Below the pieces are notes generated by a model. The model had not been told where the DNA came from, ran no database searches, and was given only the letters and a program-made list of their open reading frames with translations. The position numbers and the translations under genes are program-made. Shown piece by piece: positions 8,735 through 17,163 of a stretch of 38,216 nt of DNA. This stretch comes from Flavobacteriales bacterium (GTDB taxonomy: Bacteria; Bacteroidota; Bacteroidia; Flavobacteriales; Flavobacteriaceae). Numbering within the stretch: the stretch's first letter is position 1; each line of letters opens with the position of its first letter. The stretch spans positions 1-38,216 of the forward strand of contig WTJI01000040.1 in NCBI GenBank assembly GCA_011524905.1, written 5' to 3'.

Positions 8735-9878
8735 TTACTTACTCATTAGTCCCGCTTCCCCCTATCGTGGCGGCATTACTGACAGTACGCACCAACTTGC
8801 TTTAGCCCTTCAAGATCAAGGTCATCAAGTCCAAATTTGGACATTTACAAAACTCTATCCCGAGTTCTTATTTCCTGGATCTTCTCAGTTTTCATCTGCA
8901 GAACCACCTCAAAATCTCAATATTGCAAGACGGCTCCATGCATACAATCCATTGCAATGGTGGACCGTCATTCAGCGAATTAAAAAAAATCCACCAAAAC
9001 AAATTATTTTTCGCTATTACACGCCTTTTTTAGCACCATGCTATGGATATATTGCCAAGCGATTAAAATCGATAACTTCCCTTTGTTTACTGGTTGATAA
9101 CTGGAGACCACATGAATCAAGTTTATTAGACAGACAATTTATTAGATATCTAAAAAAAAACTTTGATACCTATGTCACTTTATCGGAAGCCGTTGCAGAA
9201 GAATTAAAGAGTGACAATATAACGAATGTTGGAATCGGCTTTCACCCTATTGCTAATGACTTACCAAAGCCTATTTCTAAAGCAAAAGCAAGAAGAGCCT
9301 TAGGCTGGCCTGAAAATCAAAAAATTGCGCTATTCTATGGTTTAGTTCGACCTTACAAAGGGCTAGATCTTTTGCTAAAAGCGATGACAATCGCCCCAGC
9401 CGCTCAACAAAATATTCACCTCGCTATAGTTGGTGAATTTTATGAACCCTTAGAACGGTATACCACTTTTATTCGTGACCATAAACTGAAAGATAGAACA
9501 TATTTGTTCCCAAAATTTGCAGATGATCACTATACCCAACAAGTATTTTCCGCTGCAGACATCATAGTCCTCCCCTATCGGTCAGCATCACAAAGTGGAG
9601 TACTCGCATTAGCTTACCACTTCGAAAAACCAATTTTAGCCACCCATCATCCTGGCTTGGCAAAACCCATCAAAAATGATGAAACAGGCTGGATTTGTCA
9701 GCCAAATTCTAAATCGCTTAGTATCGGATTAAATTCCTGCTTTGAAACGGAAATAGAAGACAGAATAAATAACATACAACAGGCAAAGGACCAGTATAGT
9801 TGGAGAAATTTTGTTACTTGGATGCAGCATTTTTTAGAAAACTCACATGGATTGATATCCAAAAATAAATTGAAATGA
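8718..9878 (+). CDS. Glycosyltransferase, GT-B fold, family 4-like
   Basis: 386 residues with a two-lobe GT4 layout. The N-terminal lobe has the acceptor-side glycine pair in SPYRGGITDSTHQLA near residues 13-27. The C-terminal lobe has LFYGLVRPYKGLDLLLKAM near 208, and the nucleotide-sugar site PYRSASQSGVLALAYHFEKP near residue 287, where many members have an E-x7-E motif that here is not intact. It most likely transfers a sugar from a nucleotide-sugar donor to a lipid or polysaccharide acceptor at the cytoplasmic membrane. Start overlap of 17 bases with the hydroxylase and a 4-base ATGA overlap with the next gene indicate translational coupling. Confidence 0.85.
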   Translation: MATPLDYLLISPASPYRGGITDSTHQLALALQDQGHQVQIWTFTKLYPEFLFPGSSQFSSAEPPQNLNIARRLHAYNPLQWWTVIQRIKKNPPKQIIFRYYTPFLAPCYGYIAKRLKSITSLCLLVDNWRPHESSLLDRQFIRYLKKNFDTYVTLSEAVAEELKSDNITNVGIGFHPIANDLPKPISKAKARRALGWPENQKIALFYGLVRPYKGLDLLLKAMTIAPAAQQNIHLAIVGEFYEPLERYTTFIRDHKLKDRTYLFPKFADDHYTQQVFSAADIIVLPYRSASQSGVLALAYHFEKPILATHHPGLAKPIKNDETGWICQPNSKSLSIGLNSCFETEIEDRINNIQQAKDQYSWRNFVTWMQHFLENSHGLISKNKLK

Positions 9879-10287
9879 AACTACACCCCTACCTAATCTT
9901 ATCAGGTCAAGCAGCAAATGCATTGAAATTTTATGAAAATGCATTGGGATTAAAAATTGGCTACACACAAACCTATAAAGAAAGTCCCATGCCAACTACT
10001 TCAGACCAAGAGAATTGGCTGATTCATGGTGAACTCTTACTGCATAATCGTTGCTTTATGATGATCGCCGATAGTCCAGATTCAGAAAAAGTATCATCCA
10101 ACGTGCTGCATCTAAGTCTGAATTTTGATGAGGAAAGTACTACGAGACAGACCTTTGAAAATTTGGCAATTGGTGGACGTATTACACAACCCTTAGCCCA
10201 TCAATTCTGGGGGCTCTTTATGGCCAATTGGTTGATAAATTTGGGATTTACTGGATGGTTAACTGCGACTTAAAATCCAATAACTGA
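9875..10287 (+). pseudogene. PhnB-like VOC (glyoxalase-fold) protein with a C-terminal frameshift
   Basis: Begins MKLHPYLILSGQAANALKFYE, the usual start of PhnB-like VOC proteins, and overlaps the glycosyltransferase stop by four bases. In frame the protein ends at 10273 with an atypical tail after HQFWG. Reading on in the next frame from the G5 run at 10209-10213 gives WGALYGQLVDKFGIYWMVNC, which is the expected family C-terminus, and runs to a stop at 10285-10287. One missing G in that run would explain everything. Either the sequence has an assembly error, or the gene is a fresh frameshift mutant, or the run is a slippage site. In-frame product: 9875-10273, 132 residues. The family is diverse (metal-dependent lyases, hydrolases, resistance proteins), so no substrate is assigned. 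Confidence 0.8.
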
Positions 10288-10327
10288 TCAAAAACAAAGG
10301 GGCGACTCTCGAATTAGATAAATCGCA

Positions 10328-10894
10328 CTAATTGCTGGAAAGCAACTGAAAATAACAGCTCAAACGATAAAAAAGCTTTCCAATGAGTAAGCCAAACACA
10401 GTCCCGCAAAAGATATCCAGCGGATAATGCACTCCCAAATATACTCTGCTGTAGGCTATTAGGGCCGCCAACAAAAATAATAACCAACGTAGTCGGGGTA
10501 ACATGCGCTTAACAATTCCGAAAAAGAAGGTAGCCAGTGCAAAAGAATTTGATGCATGACCAGAAAAAAAACTATACAATCCACCACAATTGGACTTGGC
10601 CAAACGCATGAGACCAGCTAAATCAGATTCATGACAAGGTCGCAAGCGTTCAAAACCATATTTAAATAAATTGGTTATCTGATCTGTACAACCAACCAAT
10701 AGGACACTTATAAGTACAATTCGAAAAAAAACGGGCCAACCATAACGATATCCGCACCATAAAGCCATCGATATATAAACTACCGCATTTGTCGCTTTGT
10801 GTGTCAAAAGCAACCAAAACCAGTCAAACTTTGGCTGACCCAGACCGTTTAAATAAAGAAAAAGTGTCTGATCAAAAACAAGGAAATCGTCCAT
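10328..10894 (-). CDS. PAP2 family membrane phosphatase (undecaprenyl-diphosphatase-like)
   Basis: 188 residues, several membrane helices. The three phosphatase motifs are complete: K78-x6-R85-P86 (KYGFERLRP), SGHAS at 111-115 with the catalytic His113, and SR-x5-H-x3-D at 149-160 (SRVYLGVHYPLD) with nucleophile His156. It probably dephosphorylates undecaprenyl diphosphate or another lipid phosphate on the periplasmic side, though the family also includes phosphatidate and PGP phosphatases. Last gene of the minus-strand run that begins with the MscS gene; its start lies 7 bases beyond the stop of the small acidic gene. Confidence 0.9.
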   Translation of the reverse strand: MDDFLVFDQTLFLYLNGLGQPKFDWFWLLLTHKATNAVVYISMALWCGYRYGWPVFFRIVLISVLLVGCTDQITNLFKYGFERLRPCHESDLAGLMRLAKSNCGGLYSFFSGHASNSFALATFFFGIVKRMLPRLRWLLFLLAALIAYSRVYLGVHYPLDIFCGTVFGLLIGKLFYRLSCYFQLLSSN

Positions 10895-10901
10895 AAATGA
10901 C

Positions 10902-11129
10902 TTATTCTAAAGCCTCCATTTCTTGGTCATAAAAAGACAAAGCCGCTTCAATTAATTCGGGTGCCAAAGACTTCAATTCTTTTTCATCTTCTGGTTGAAA
11001 CTCTTCCATCCATACAATTGCATCATTAGCAACATTGAGACAAAAACGAGGATATTCCGTGTGAATGATATAAAGAGCATCGGGTTGAGATGAGGTATCT
11101 GCAATTAAAAATTTTGGTATTGTATCCAT
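10902..11129 (-). CDS. Small acidic conserved protein of Bacteroidota, function unknown
   Basis: 75 residues, no signal peptide or membrane segment, with an acidic C-terminal half (QPEDEKEL, then DQEMEALE). The N-terminal block PKFLIADTSSQPDALYIIHT and the EYPRF motif look familiar from small conserved Bacteroidota proteins; I know of no assigned function. It is separated from the upstream MATE gene by one base, so it is certainly part of that transcript. A cytosolic accessory role is possible, but nothing in the sequence shows one. Confidence 0.7.
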   Translation of the reverse strand: MDTIPKFLIADTSSQPDALYIIHTEYPRFCLNVANDAIVWMEEFQPEDEKELKSLAPELIEAALSFYDQEMEALE

Positions 11130-11130
11130 A

Positions 11131-12519
11131 CTATTTGGTTTGACCGATCAATTTTTTGGTAAGATACTGAAATCGCCAGAGTAAAAGTATTGCTGAAGCC
11201 GTCAACCCTGACAATAAACCAATCCAAATGCCAGTTACACCCCAGTCCAAAATTAACCCAAGGTAAATGGATATAGGCAAGCCGAAAAGCATATAAGCTA
11301 AAAAGACCAAACCTGCTGGTATATTGACATCTTGTAAGCCCCTCAACGCACCTAGAACTACAGCTTGCAATCCATCTGATATTTGAAAAAAACCAGAAAT
11401 AATGAGTAACATTGCTGATAACTGGACTACTTCAAAAACATTTTCAAGATCAGCCGCATTATCCGTATCCAAGTAAATCCAAGGCAGCCATTCGTTACCC
11501 GTTAAGAAAATCAAACAAAACAAGGCATCCAAAAGGAAAATCAAAAGAAATAAAGAGAGAGCCACGCGTCGCAGTTCTATATAATCTCTTTTTCCTAGTT
11601 GATTTCCGACACGTATCATGGCAGCCACCCCCAGCCCCATTGCGACCATATAAGTGATGGAAGACAGATTCAAAACGATTTGATTCGCCGCTTGAGGGTT
11701 TTTCCCTAAAATTCCTGACATCCATATGGCTGCTGTAAAAAATCCAACTTCAAAAAACATTTGCAAAGCAGAAGGTAACCCCAGCTGTGTAATTCGCTGA
11801 ATAATTCGCAGTTCAAATCTTGACCAACGTAGTTCTTGTAGATAGCTTCGAAAACGAACGTCTCTTGTCATGTAAATTAAAATAAATAACACCATGGTGA
11901 ATCGAGAGGCAATGGTACCTATAGCAGCACCCTCAACACCCATTTCAGGAAAAATCCAAACTCCGAAAATCAAAAAATAATTTAATACCACATTGACTAG
12001 ATTACCTGTCAGAGTAGCATACATCGAAGGTCGTGTCTGTGATAGTCCGTCCAAAAATTGCTTAAACGCTTGGAAAGTAACCAGTGGAAAGAGCGACAAA
12101 GACACCCAAAATAAATAGGGAAAAGCAAGTACAACAACTTCTTTTGGTTGTCCCATTGCATACAGCAAAGGCTTAGCCAGCCATACACCAATTGAAAGGA
12201 GAGCACCTAGAACCAAACACAAAATCAGGCTATTAAGAAACAACTTTTGACTTCTATTGACGTCTTGTTGGCCGTCGGCTTCTGCAACCAAGGGAGTAAT
12301 GGCGGTTGAAAAACCCAAGCCCAAGGACATGGCAATGAACACAAAACTATTTCCCAATGAAACTGCCGCCAGTTCTGCTGTGCCTAGCTGTCCAACCATT
12401 ATGTTATCTATCAACTGAACCATTGTATGGCCGATAAGACCAACAACTACTGGGCTCGCTAATGAAATGTTATATCGAAATTCCCGTGTATAATTTTTTA
12501 AGTTCAACGATGCTGCCAT
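11131..12519 (-). CDS. MATE family multidrug / toxin efflux transporter (NorM-like)
   Basis: 462 residues in twelve hydrophobic segments. The N-terminal half contains SLASPVVVGLIGHTMVQLID and the family-typical MVGQLGTAELAAVSLGNS; the second half begins near ITQLGLPSALQMFFEVGFF, giving the two-fold internal symmetry of MATE carriers. Family members export cationic drugs or metabolites in exchange for H+ or Na+. Its start codon shares one base with the stop of the M28 peptidase gene (TAATG), so the two are translationally coupled. Substrate cannot be inferred. Confidence 0.93.
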   Translation of the reverse strand: MAASLNLKNYTREFRYNISLASPVVVGLIGHTMVQLIDNIMVGQLGTAELAAVSLGNSFVFIAMSLGLGFSTAITPLVAEADGQQDVNRSQKLFLNSLILCLVLGALLSIGVWLAKPLLYAMGQPKEVVVLAFPYLFWVSLSLFPLVTFQAFKQFLDGLSQTRPSMYATLTGNLVNVVLNYFLIFGVWIFPEMGVEGAAIGTIASRFTMVLFILIYMTRDVRFRSYLQELRWSRFELRIIQRITQLGLPSALQMFFEVGFFTAAIWMSGILGKNPQAANQIVLNLSSITYMVAMGLGVAAMIRVGNQLGKRDYIELRRVALSLFLLIFLLDALFCLIFLTGNEWLPWIYLDTDNAADLENVFEVVQLSAMLLIISGFFQISDGLQAVVLGALRGLQDVNIPAGLVFLAYMLFGLPISIYLGLILDWGVTGIWIGLLSGLTASAILLLWRFQYLTKKLIGQTK

Positions 12520-13904
12520 TAGTCTGGCGAAGATACATCAAATTGGTCCATCAGATATACTAAAGATGCCATCGCAGCAGCTCCGAGCTCAAGTTCTCTT
12601 TTGTTGATGGCATCAAAAGTATCATTAGCAGCATGGTGGTAGTCAAAATATCGTTGAGAATCAGGTCTTAACCCTGCTAAAACAACCCTGCCATCTTTGA
12701 GTGGGCCGATATCTGCACCACTTCCACCACGAGAAAATTCATGGATTTGATAGGGTGCTAAGTAATCAAACCACAGTCTCATCTGCTCATATTGTGCTGT
12801 CGTACAATCAAAACTGAATCCCCTTGGAGTAAAACCACCTGCATCTGACTCTAGTGCAAAATAGTGGGGGGTCTGCATTCTAAATGCTTCTGAAGCATAT
12901 TTTTTACCGCCACGCATTCCGTTTTCCTCATTCATATACAATACAACTCTCAGTGTTCTTTTGGGTTGTATTTTTAACTTTTTGAACAATCGTAACACCT
13001 CCATTGATTGGACAATACCTGCTCCATCATCATGAGACCCATCACCTAGATCCCAAGAATCTAAATGACCACCAACTACCATAATCTGCTCAGGAAATTT
13101 GGTTCCTTTTATCTCACCGATAACGTTGTAGGAAAGAACATCAGGATAGTTTTTACAGTTTTGCTTGAGAAAAAACTTTAGGTTTGGGTTGAGCTTTAAC
13201 ATCGAACTCAATAATTCTGCACCATTGGTACTAATAGCCGCAGCAGGGATTCGTTGTGAAAGTGGAATGCCGTCATAGCGTGTGGATCCAGTATGGGGAA
13301 AGTCATCTAATCTTAAATTTAAGGACCTAACGATGGCAGCCACTGCCCCGTATTTAGAAGCTTGTGCTGCCCCTTGAGTCCGTTGGTTAACTGCTGCTGA
13401 GTAGGCTTCAAAAGTATGGATATTATCAGCTGCCATTGGACGGTTAAAGAAAACAATTTTTCCTTTAACACCTGCCTCACCCAACTCCTCTAGTTCCTTA
13501 AAACTTTGAACTTCAACAACGGTGGCTCTGATTCCTGATGCCGGTGTAGCTATTGATCCACCCAAAGCGCAAACAGGAACATTAATCGTATTCCCGGGGC
13601 TTGTTTCTATATTGGCATATTCAAAAGTACCTCGAACCCACTTAGGAACCATGACTTTTTGTAACCACACACGATCTAAATCTAATCCCTCTAACGTTTC
13701 TTTTCCCCACTCTACGGCTCGCTCCGCATTAAGTGAACCTGATAATCGTCCGCCAATTTGATTGGATAAATGATCCAACCATTGATAACTGGCGCCTTGT
13801 TCCAAACTGGCTGTATAAATTCGAGATATAGTTTGTTCGATGCCAGGGTCTTGGCTTAACACAAATTGACCCAGACAAAGGAATAGTATAATTGTTTTTT
13901 TCAT
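12519..13904 (-). CDS. Secreted M28 family metallopeptidase (carboxypeptidase Q-like)
   Basis: 461 residues with a signal peptide (MKKTIILFLCLGQFVLSQ), so it is exported to the periplasm or beyond. A protease-associated domain lies roughly at residues 110-230. The co-catalytic di-zinc site is intact: His280 in GGHLDSWD, Asp292 or Asp293 in HDDGAG, the Glu326-Glu327 pair in MNEENG, Asp in SDAGG, and a distal His in YHHAAND. The arrangement resembles mammalian plasma glutamate carboxypeptidase / carboxypeptidase Q and bacterial aminopeptidases of clan MH. It probably trims peptides to feed the cell. It lies 10 bases after the response-regulator gene on the same strand. Confidence 0.92.
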   Translation of the reverse strand: MKKTIILFLCLGQFVLSQDPGIEQTISRIYTASLEQGASYQWLDHLSNQIGGRLSGSLNAERAVEWGKETLEGLDLDRVWLQKVMVPKWVRGTFEYANIETSPGNTINVPVCALGGSIATPASGIRATVVEVQSFKELEELGEAGVKGKIVFFNRPMAADNIHTFEAYSAAVNQRTQGAAQASKYGAVAAIVRSLNLRLDDFPHTGSTRYDGIPLSQRIPAAAISTNGAELLSSMLKLNPNLKFFLKQNCKNYPDVLSYNVIGEIKGTKFPEQIMVVGGHLDSWDLGDGSHDDGAGIVQSMEVLRLFKKLKIQPKRTLRVVLYMNEENGMRGGKKYASEAFRMQTPHYFALESDAGGFTPRGFSFDCTTAQYEQMRLWFDYLAPYQIHEFSRGGSGADIGPLKDGRVVLAGLRPDSQRYFDYHHAANDTFDAINKRELELGAAAMASLVYLMDQFDVSSPD

Positions 13905-13914
13905 TGCTTAAATA

Positions 13915-15078
13915 TTATTTAGGTGCAAACTGCTGAATATCCTGAACGCTTATGGGATTGTCGCCCAAAATTAATAGTCGTTCAACAACATTCCTAAGTT
14001 CTCTAACGTTTCCAGACCATGGATAGTCTTGGAGTTGTTCAATAGCTTCGGAACTAAATTTTTTGATTTCCATACGTTGTTCTTTGGCTAACTCCTTCAT
14101 AAAATGATTGGCCAGTAATGGGATATCAGAAACTCGATCACTTAAAGCTGGGACTTTAATCATAATAACAGCCAAGCGGTGAAAGAGGTCTTCACGAAAG
14201 CGTCCTTCTTGGATTTCTTTTTTTAGATCTTTATTTGTGGCTGCAATCACTCTAACTTCTACGGGGATGTCTTTATCACTTCCGACCCGCTGTACTTTAT
14301 GCTCCTGAAGGGCACGTAATACCTTGGCTTGTGCAGCCAAGCTCATATCAGCTATTTCATCTAAAAAAAGTGTTCCCCCATTGGCTGCTTCAAATTTTCC
14401 AGGTCGATCTTTGACTGCCGAAGTAAAAGCGCCTTTTAAATGGCCAAATAATTCACTCTCAATTAATTCTGATGGTATTGCCGCACAGTTGACTTCAATA
14501 AATGGTGCCTTATCACGCTTACTTTTTTCATGTAATTGATGGGCTACCAATTCTTTTCCTGTCCCATTTTCACCTATAATTAATACCCGGGCATCGGTTG
14601 GCGCTACTTTATCGACTAACTGCTGTACTTGCTGCAAGGCAATAGATTCACCGATCATTCGATAACGCTTGGCAACTTTTTTCTTTAGTAATTTATTTTC
14701 CTTTACTAGATTTTTTACTTCCAATGCATTTCTAACGGCCGTTAAAAGCCGATTGAGATCTGGAGGCTTAGGGATAAAATCATAAGCCCCTAATTTCATC
14801 GCTTCAACTGCAGTCTCAACATTTCCATGTCCCGTCAGCATAATGAATGGTAATTGAAGTCCCTCTTTACGAGCCTGTTGCAATACTTCAGTGCCATCCA
14901 TTTTCGGCATTTTTATATCGCACAAGACCAAATCAAATTTTTCATTGATTAATTTGTTAAGACCTTCTTTGCCATCATCAGCTTGAGTCACTTCATAGGT
15001 TTCATTTTCTTCAACCAATATTTTCACCATAACTCGGCGGATGGGATCCTCGTCTTCTATCAATAGTATTTTTGCCAT
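13915..15078 (-). CDS. NtrC-type response regulator with AAA+ domain, GAFTSA variant, no DNA-binding domain
   Basis: Receiver domain with acidic pocket E8-D9, phospho-acceptor Asp54, Thr82 and Lys104. A linker leads to a sigma-54 AAA+ domain with Walker A GENGTGKE at 169-176 and Walker B in GGTLFLDEI. The sigma-54 contacting loop, normally GAFTGA, reads GAFTSA at 216-221; I recall this variant as common in Bacteroidota homologues. The protein ends at residue 387, soon after the VRELRNVVERLLIL segment, so the C-terminal Fis-type helix-turn-helix is missing. It may act without direct DNA binding, through another activator, or as an enhancer-independent sigma-54 activator. It directly abuts the MscS gene (no spacer). 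No histidine kinase gene is in the window. Confidence 0.93.
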   Translation of the reverse strand: MAKILLIEDEDPIRRVMVKILVEENETYEVTQADDGKEGLNKLINEKFDLVLCDIKMPKMDGTEVLQQARKEGLQLPFIMLTGHGNVETAVEAMKLGAYDFIPKPPDLNRLLTAVRNALEVKNLVKENKLLKKKVAKRYRMIGESIALQQVQQLVDKVAPTDARVLIIGENGTGKELVAHQLHEKSKRDKAPFIEVNCAAIPSELIESELFGHLKGAFTSAVKDRPGKFEAANGGTLFLDEIADMSLAAQAKVLRALQEHKVQRVGSDKDIPVEVRVIAATNKDLKKEIQEGRFREDLFHRLAVIMIKVPALSDRVSDIPLLANHFMKELAKEQRMEIKKFSSEAIEQLQDYPWSGNVRELRNVVERLLILGDNPISVQDIQQFAPK

Positions 15079-15909
15079 TTATTTGTCGGTTTGAGGGAGA
15101 TGTACAACGCGTTGAGGAAAAGGTATTTCAATATTTTTATCTTTGAAAGCTGCTTGAATGGCAAAGCGGATATCGCTTTTGACAAAATTAGACTCAAACG
15201 ACCTATTGATCGCAAACATGAGCTCAAATTCAAGAGCATTGTCACCAAAATCATTAAATAAAACAATGGGTAAGGGATTTTTTAATACTTTGGGGTGCGC
15301 ACTTGCAACTGCCAACAATTCTTCTTTCACAGCTGCAACATCTGAGTTGTAGGCTACGCTCACAGAAACACATTCTCTTGTAAGTGTCCCATTTTCCGTC
15401 CAGTTGTAGAGAATTGAGGCCATAAATTTATGATTGGGGATGATAAGAACCCTATTGTCGCGTGTAACAGCTCGGGTAGTACGTAATTGGATACGTTCAA
15501 CTTTCCCAACTTGTCCCTCTACTTGGATAATGTCACCCACATGTACCGATTGATCTGCAAGAATAAAAATACCTGAAATAATATCTTGAATAAACGTTTG
15601 TAAGGCTAATCCAACACCTACCATTAAAGCGGCAGAGGCTGCAAAAATAGTCGTGAGATTTAGACCAATCGTATCAAAAGTCACTAAGGTAACAATGGTG
15701 TAAACAAAGTAATTGAAAAAAGAAAAAATACCTTTGAACTTAATTCGAGCTTCTGGATCTAGTGCTTTAGACAGAATACGACGGCTTAGCTTCAAAAGAA
15801 ACCAAGTTAAAAAATAAAAGAGGATGGCTAATAATAAAGCCTTAGGTGTCAGGATGACAGTTTTCCCTAAATGGAACTCATAATTTAATAAATCGACCAA
15901 AGATCGCAT
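15079..15909 (-). CDS. MscS family mechanosensitive channel
   Basis: 276 residues, one of the short MscS-type channels. Three N-terminal hydrophobic helices precede the pore helix (ASAALMVGVGLALQTFIQDI), rich in small Ala/Gly residues as in MscS TM3. The beta domain follows (VHVGDIIQVEGQVGKVERIQ, then IPNHKFMAS). It opens under membrane tension to release solutes in hypo-osmotic shock. Its stop codon is directly followed by the start of the response regulator gene, so the two are expressed together and may share a role in osmotic or envelope response; that link is inference from position only. Confidence 0.93.
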   Translation of the reverse strand: MRSLVDLLNYEFHLGKTVILTPKALLLAILFYFLTWFLLKLSRRILSKALDPEARIKFKGIFSFFNYFVYTIVTLVTFDTIGLNLTTIFAASAALMVGVGLALQTFIQDIISGIFILADQSVHVGDIIQVEGQVGKVERIQLRTTRAVTRDNRVLIIPNHKFMASILYNWTENGTLTRECVSVSVAYNSDVAAVKEELLAVASAHPKVLKNPLPIVLFNDFGDNALEFELMFAINRSFESNFVKSDIRFAIQAAFKDKNIEIPFPQRVVHLPQTDK

Positions 15910-15937
15910 AGGGATTAATTTGCCGATAAGATACTAT

Positions 15938-15972
15938 AAAAAACAAAACCCACCCTTATAAATAAGGATGGG
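15938..15972 (-). terminator. Intrinsic terminator of the grpE-dnaJ unit
   Basis: An 11-bp stem, 15949-15959 with 15962-15972 and one wobble pair, has a two-base loop. On the minus strand it is followed by TTTTGTTTTTT. It lies downstream of the dnaJ stop and upstream of the MscS start, insulating the two minus-strand units. Confidence 0.8.
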
Positions 15973-16053
15973 AAAAAATTGCTATGAAAAAGAAAAATAA
16001 CACTAAGAATAGTGTTGTGTCAAATATAAGATAAAAATAATCTCAAATCCAAA

Positions 16054-17157
16054 TTATGCGAACATATCTTTTACTTTTTCAAAGAAAGACTTATCAGATT
16101 TTTCGGGTTGGGGCTTGAAGTTGTCGTCATCCAACATACTTTCGAAAAACTTTCGTTGGTCTTTGTTTAGCTGTTTGGGAGTCCATACATTAATGTGGAC
16201 TAATAAGTCTCCGGTACTGTATCCATTTAAGTCTCGAATACCTTTGTGCTTGAGTCGCAAGGTCTTACCAGATTGTATTCCGGGCTCTAATTTGATACGA
16301 ACCTTTCCTTCTATCAATTCGATTTCTTTTGACACACCTAATACAGCTTCTGCAACACTGATATATAAATCGTGATGTAAATGATTGCCTTCTCGAATAA
16401 AACGAGAATTTTCTTTTTCTTGAATCAAAACGAGAAGATCGCCAGAAACACCATTACCAGGGGCTGCGTTCCCTTTACCACTAACCTTAAGTTGCATCCC
16501 TTCTTCTACCCCTGCGGGAATTTTGATACTTACCGTCTCTTCTTCTTGTATCATCCCATGGGCATCTGAACCCGCTGGCCGGTTAGAGATCGTTTTTCCT
16601 CCACCCTGGCAGCTTGGACATACACTAGCCGTTTGCATGCGCCCCAAGATAGTATTCGTAACTCTTGTGACCTGGCCAGTTCCTTTACAGTTGGGACATG
16701 TTGTATATTGGACGCCAGGTGCTTGTACTTTTCTTTTTACCTTGATTTTTTTTTCAACACCCTTAATTATTTCTTCAAGTGTTAAATTGACGCGAATACG
16801 CAGATCGCTACCCTTCACGCGGCCTTGACCTTGGCCAAAACCGCCAAAACCGCCACCAAAGGCACTTCCAAAAATATCCCCAAACTGACTAAAAATATCC
16901 TCCATGTTCATGCCGCCACCACCGAAGCCTCCACCCTCAAAGGCAGCGTGGCCATATTGGTCATACTGGGCGCGTTTTTGAGGATCGCTAAGTATTTCGT
17001 AAGCTTCTGCTGCCTGCTTAAATTTAGCTTCTGCTTGCTGGTCACCTGGATTTTTGTCAGGATGGTGTTTGATGGCTTGCTTGCGATATGCCTTTTTGAT
17101 CTCAGCCTCAGATGCATTTTTATTAATACCTAGTATGTCGTAAAAGTCTTGTTTCAT
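16054..17157 (-). CDS. dnaJ: Chaperone protein DnaJ lacking zinc centre I
   Basis: Hsp40 co-chaperone that delivers clients to DnaK and stimulates its ATPase. The J domain (residues 1-70) has HPD at 32-34; a Gly/Phe-rich linker runs to about 110; the C-terminal client-binding domains end in a tail KSFFEKVKDMFA. The central zinc region has only two CxxCxGxG repeats (CPNCKGTGQ and CPSCQGGGK). The positions of repeats 1 and 4 are occupied by APGVQY and NRPAGSDAHG, which contain no cysteines. So zinc centre II (repeats 2 and 3) is kept and centre I is lost. I recall the same pattern in related Bacteroidota. It follows grpE with a 6-base gap. Confidence 0.97.
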   Translation of the reverse strand: MKQDFYDILGINKNASEAEIKKAYRKQAIKHHPDKNPGDQQAEAKFKQAAEAYEILSDPQKRAQYDQYGHAAFEGGGFGGGGMNMEDIFSQFGDIFGSAFGGGFGGFGQGQGRVKGSDLRIRVNLTLEEIIKGVEKKIKVKRKVQAPGVQYTTCPNCKGTGQVTRVTNTILGRMQTASVCPSCQGGGKTISNRPAGSDAHGMIQEEETVSIKIPAGVEEGMQLKVSGKGNAAPGNGVSGDLLVLIQEKENSRFIREGNHLHHDLYISVAEAVLGVSKEIELIEGKVRIKLEPGIQSGKTLRLKHKGIRDLNGYSTGDLLVHINVWTPKQLNKDQRKFFESMLDDDNFKPQPEKSDKSFFEKVKDMFA

Positions 17158-17163
17158 TAGCTA

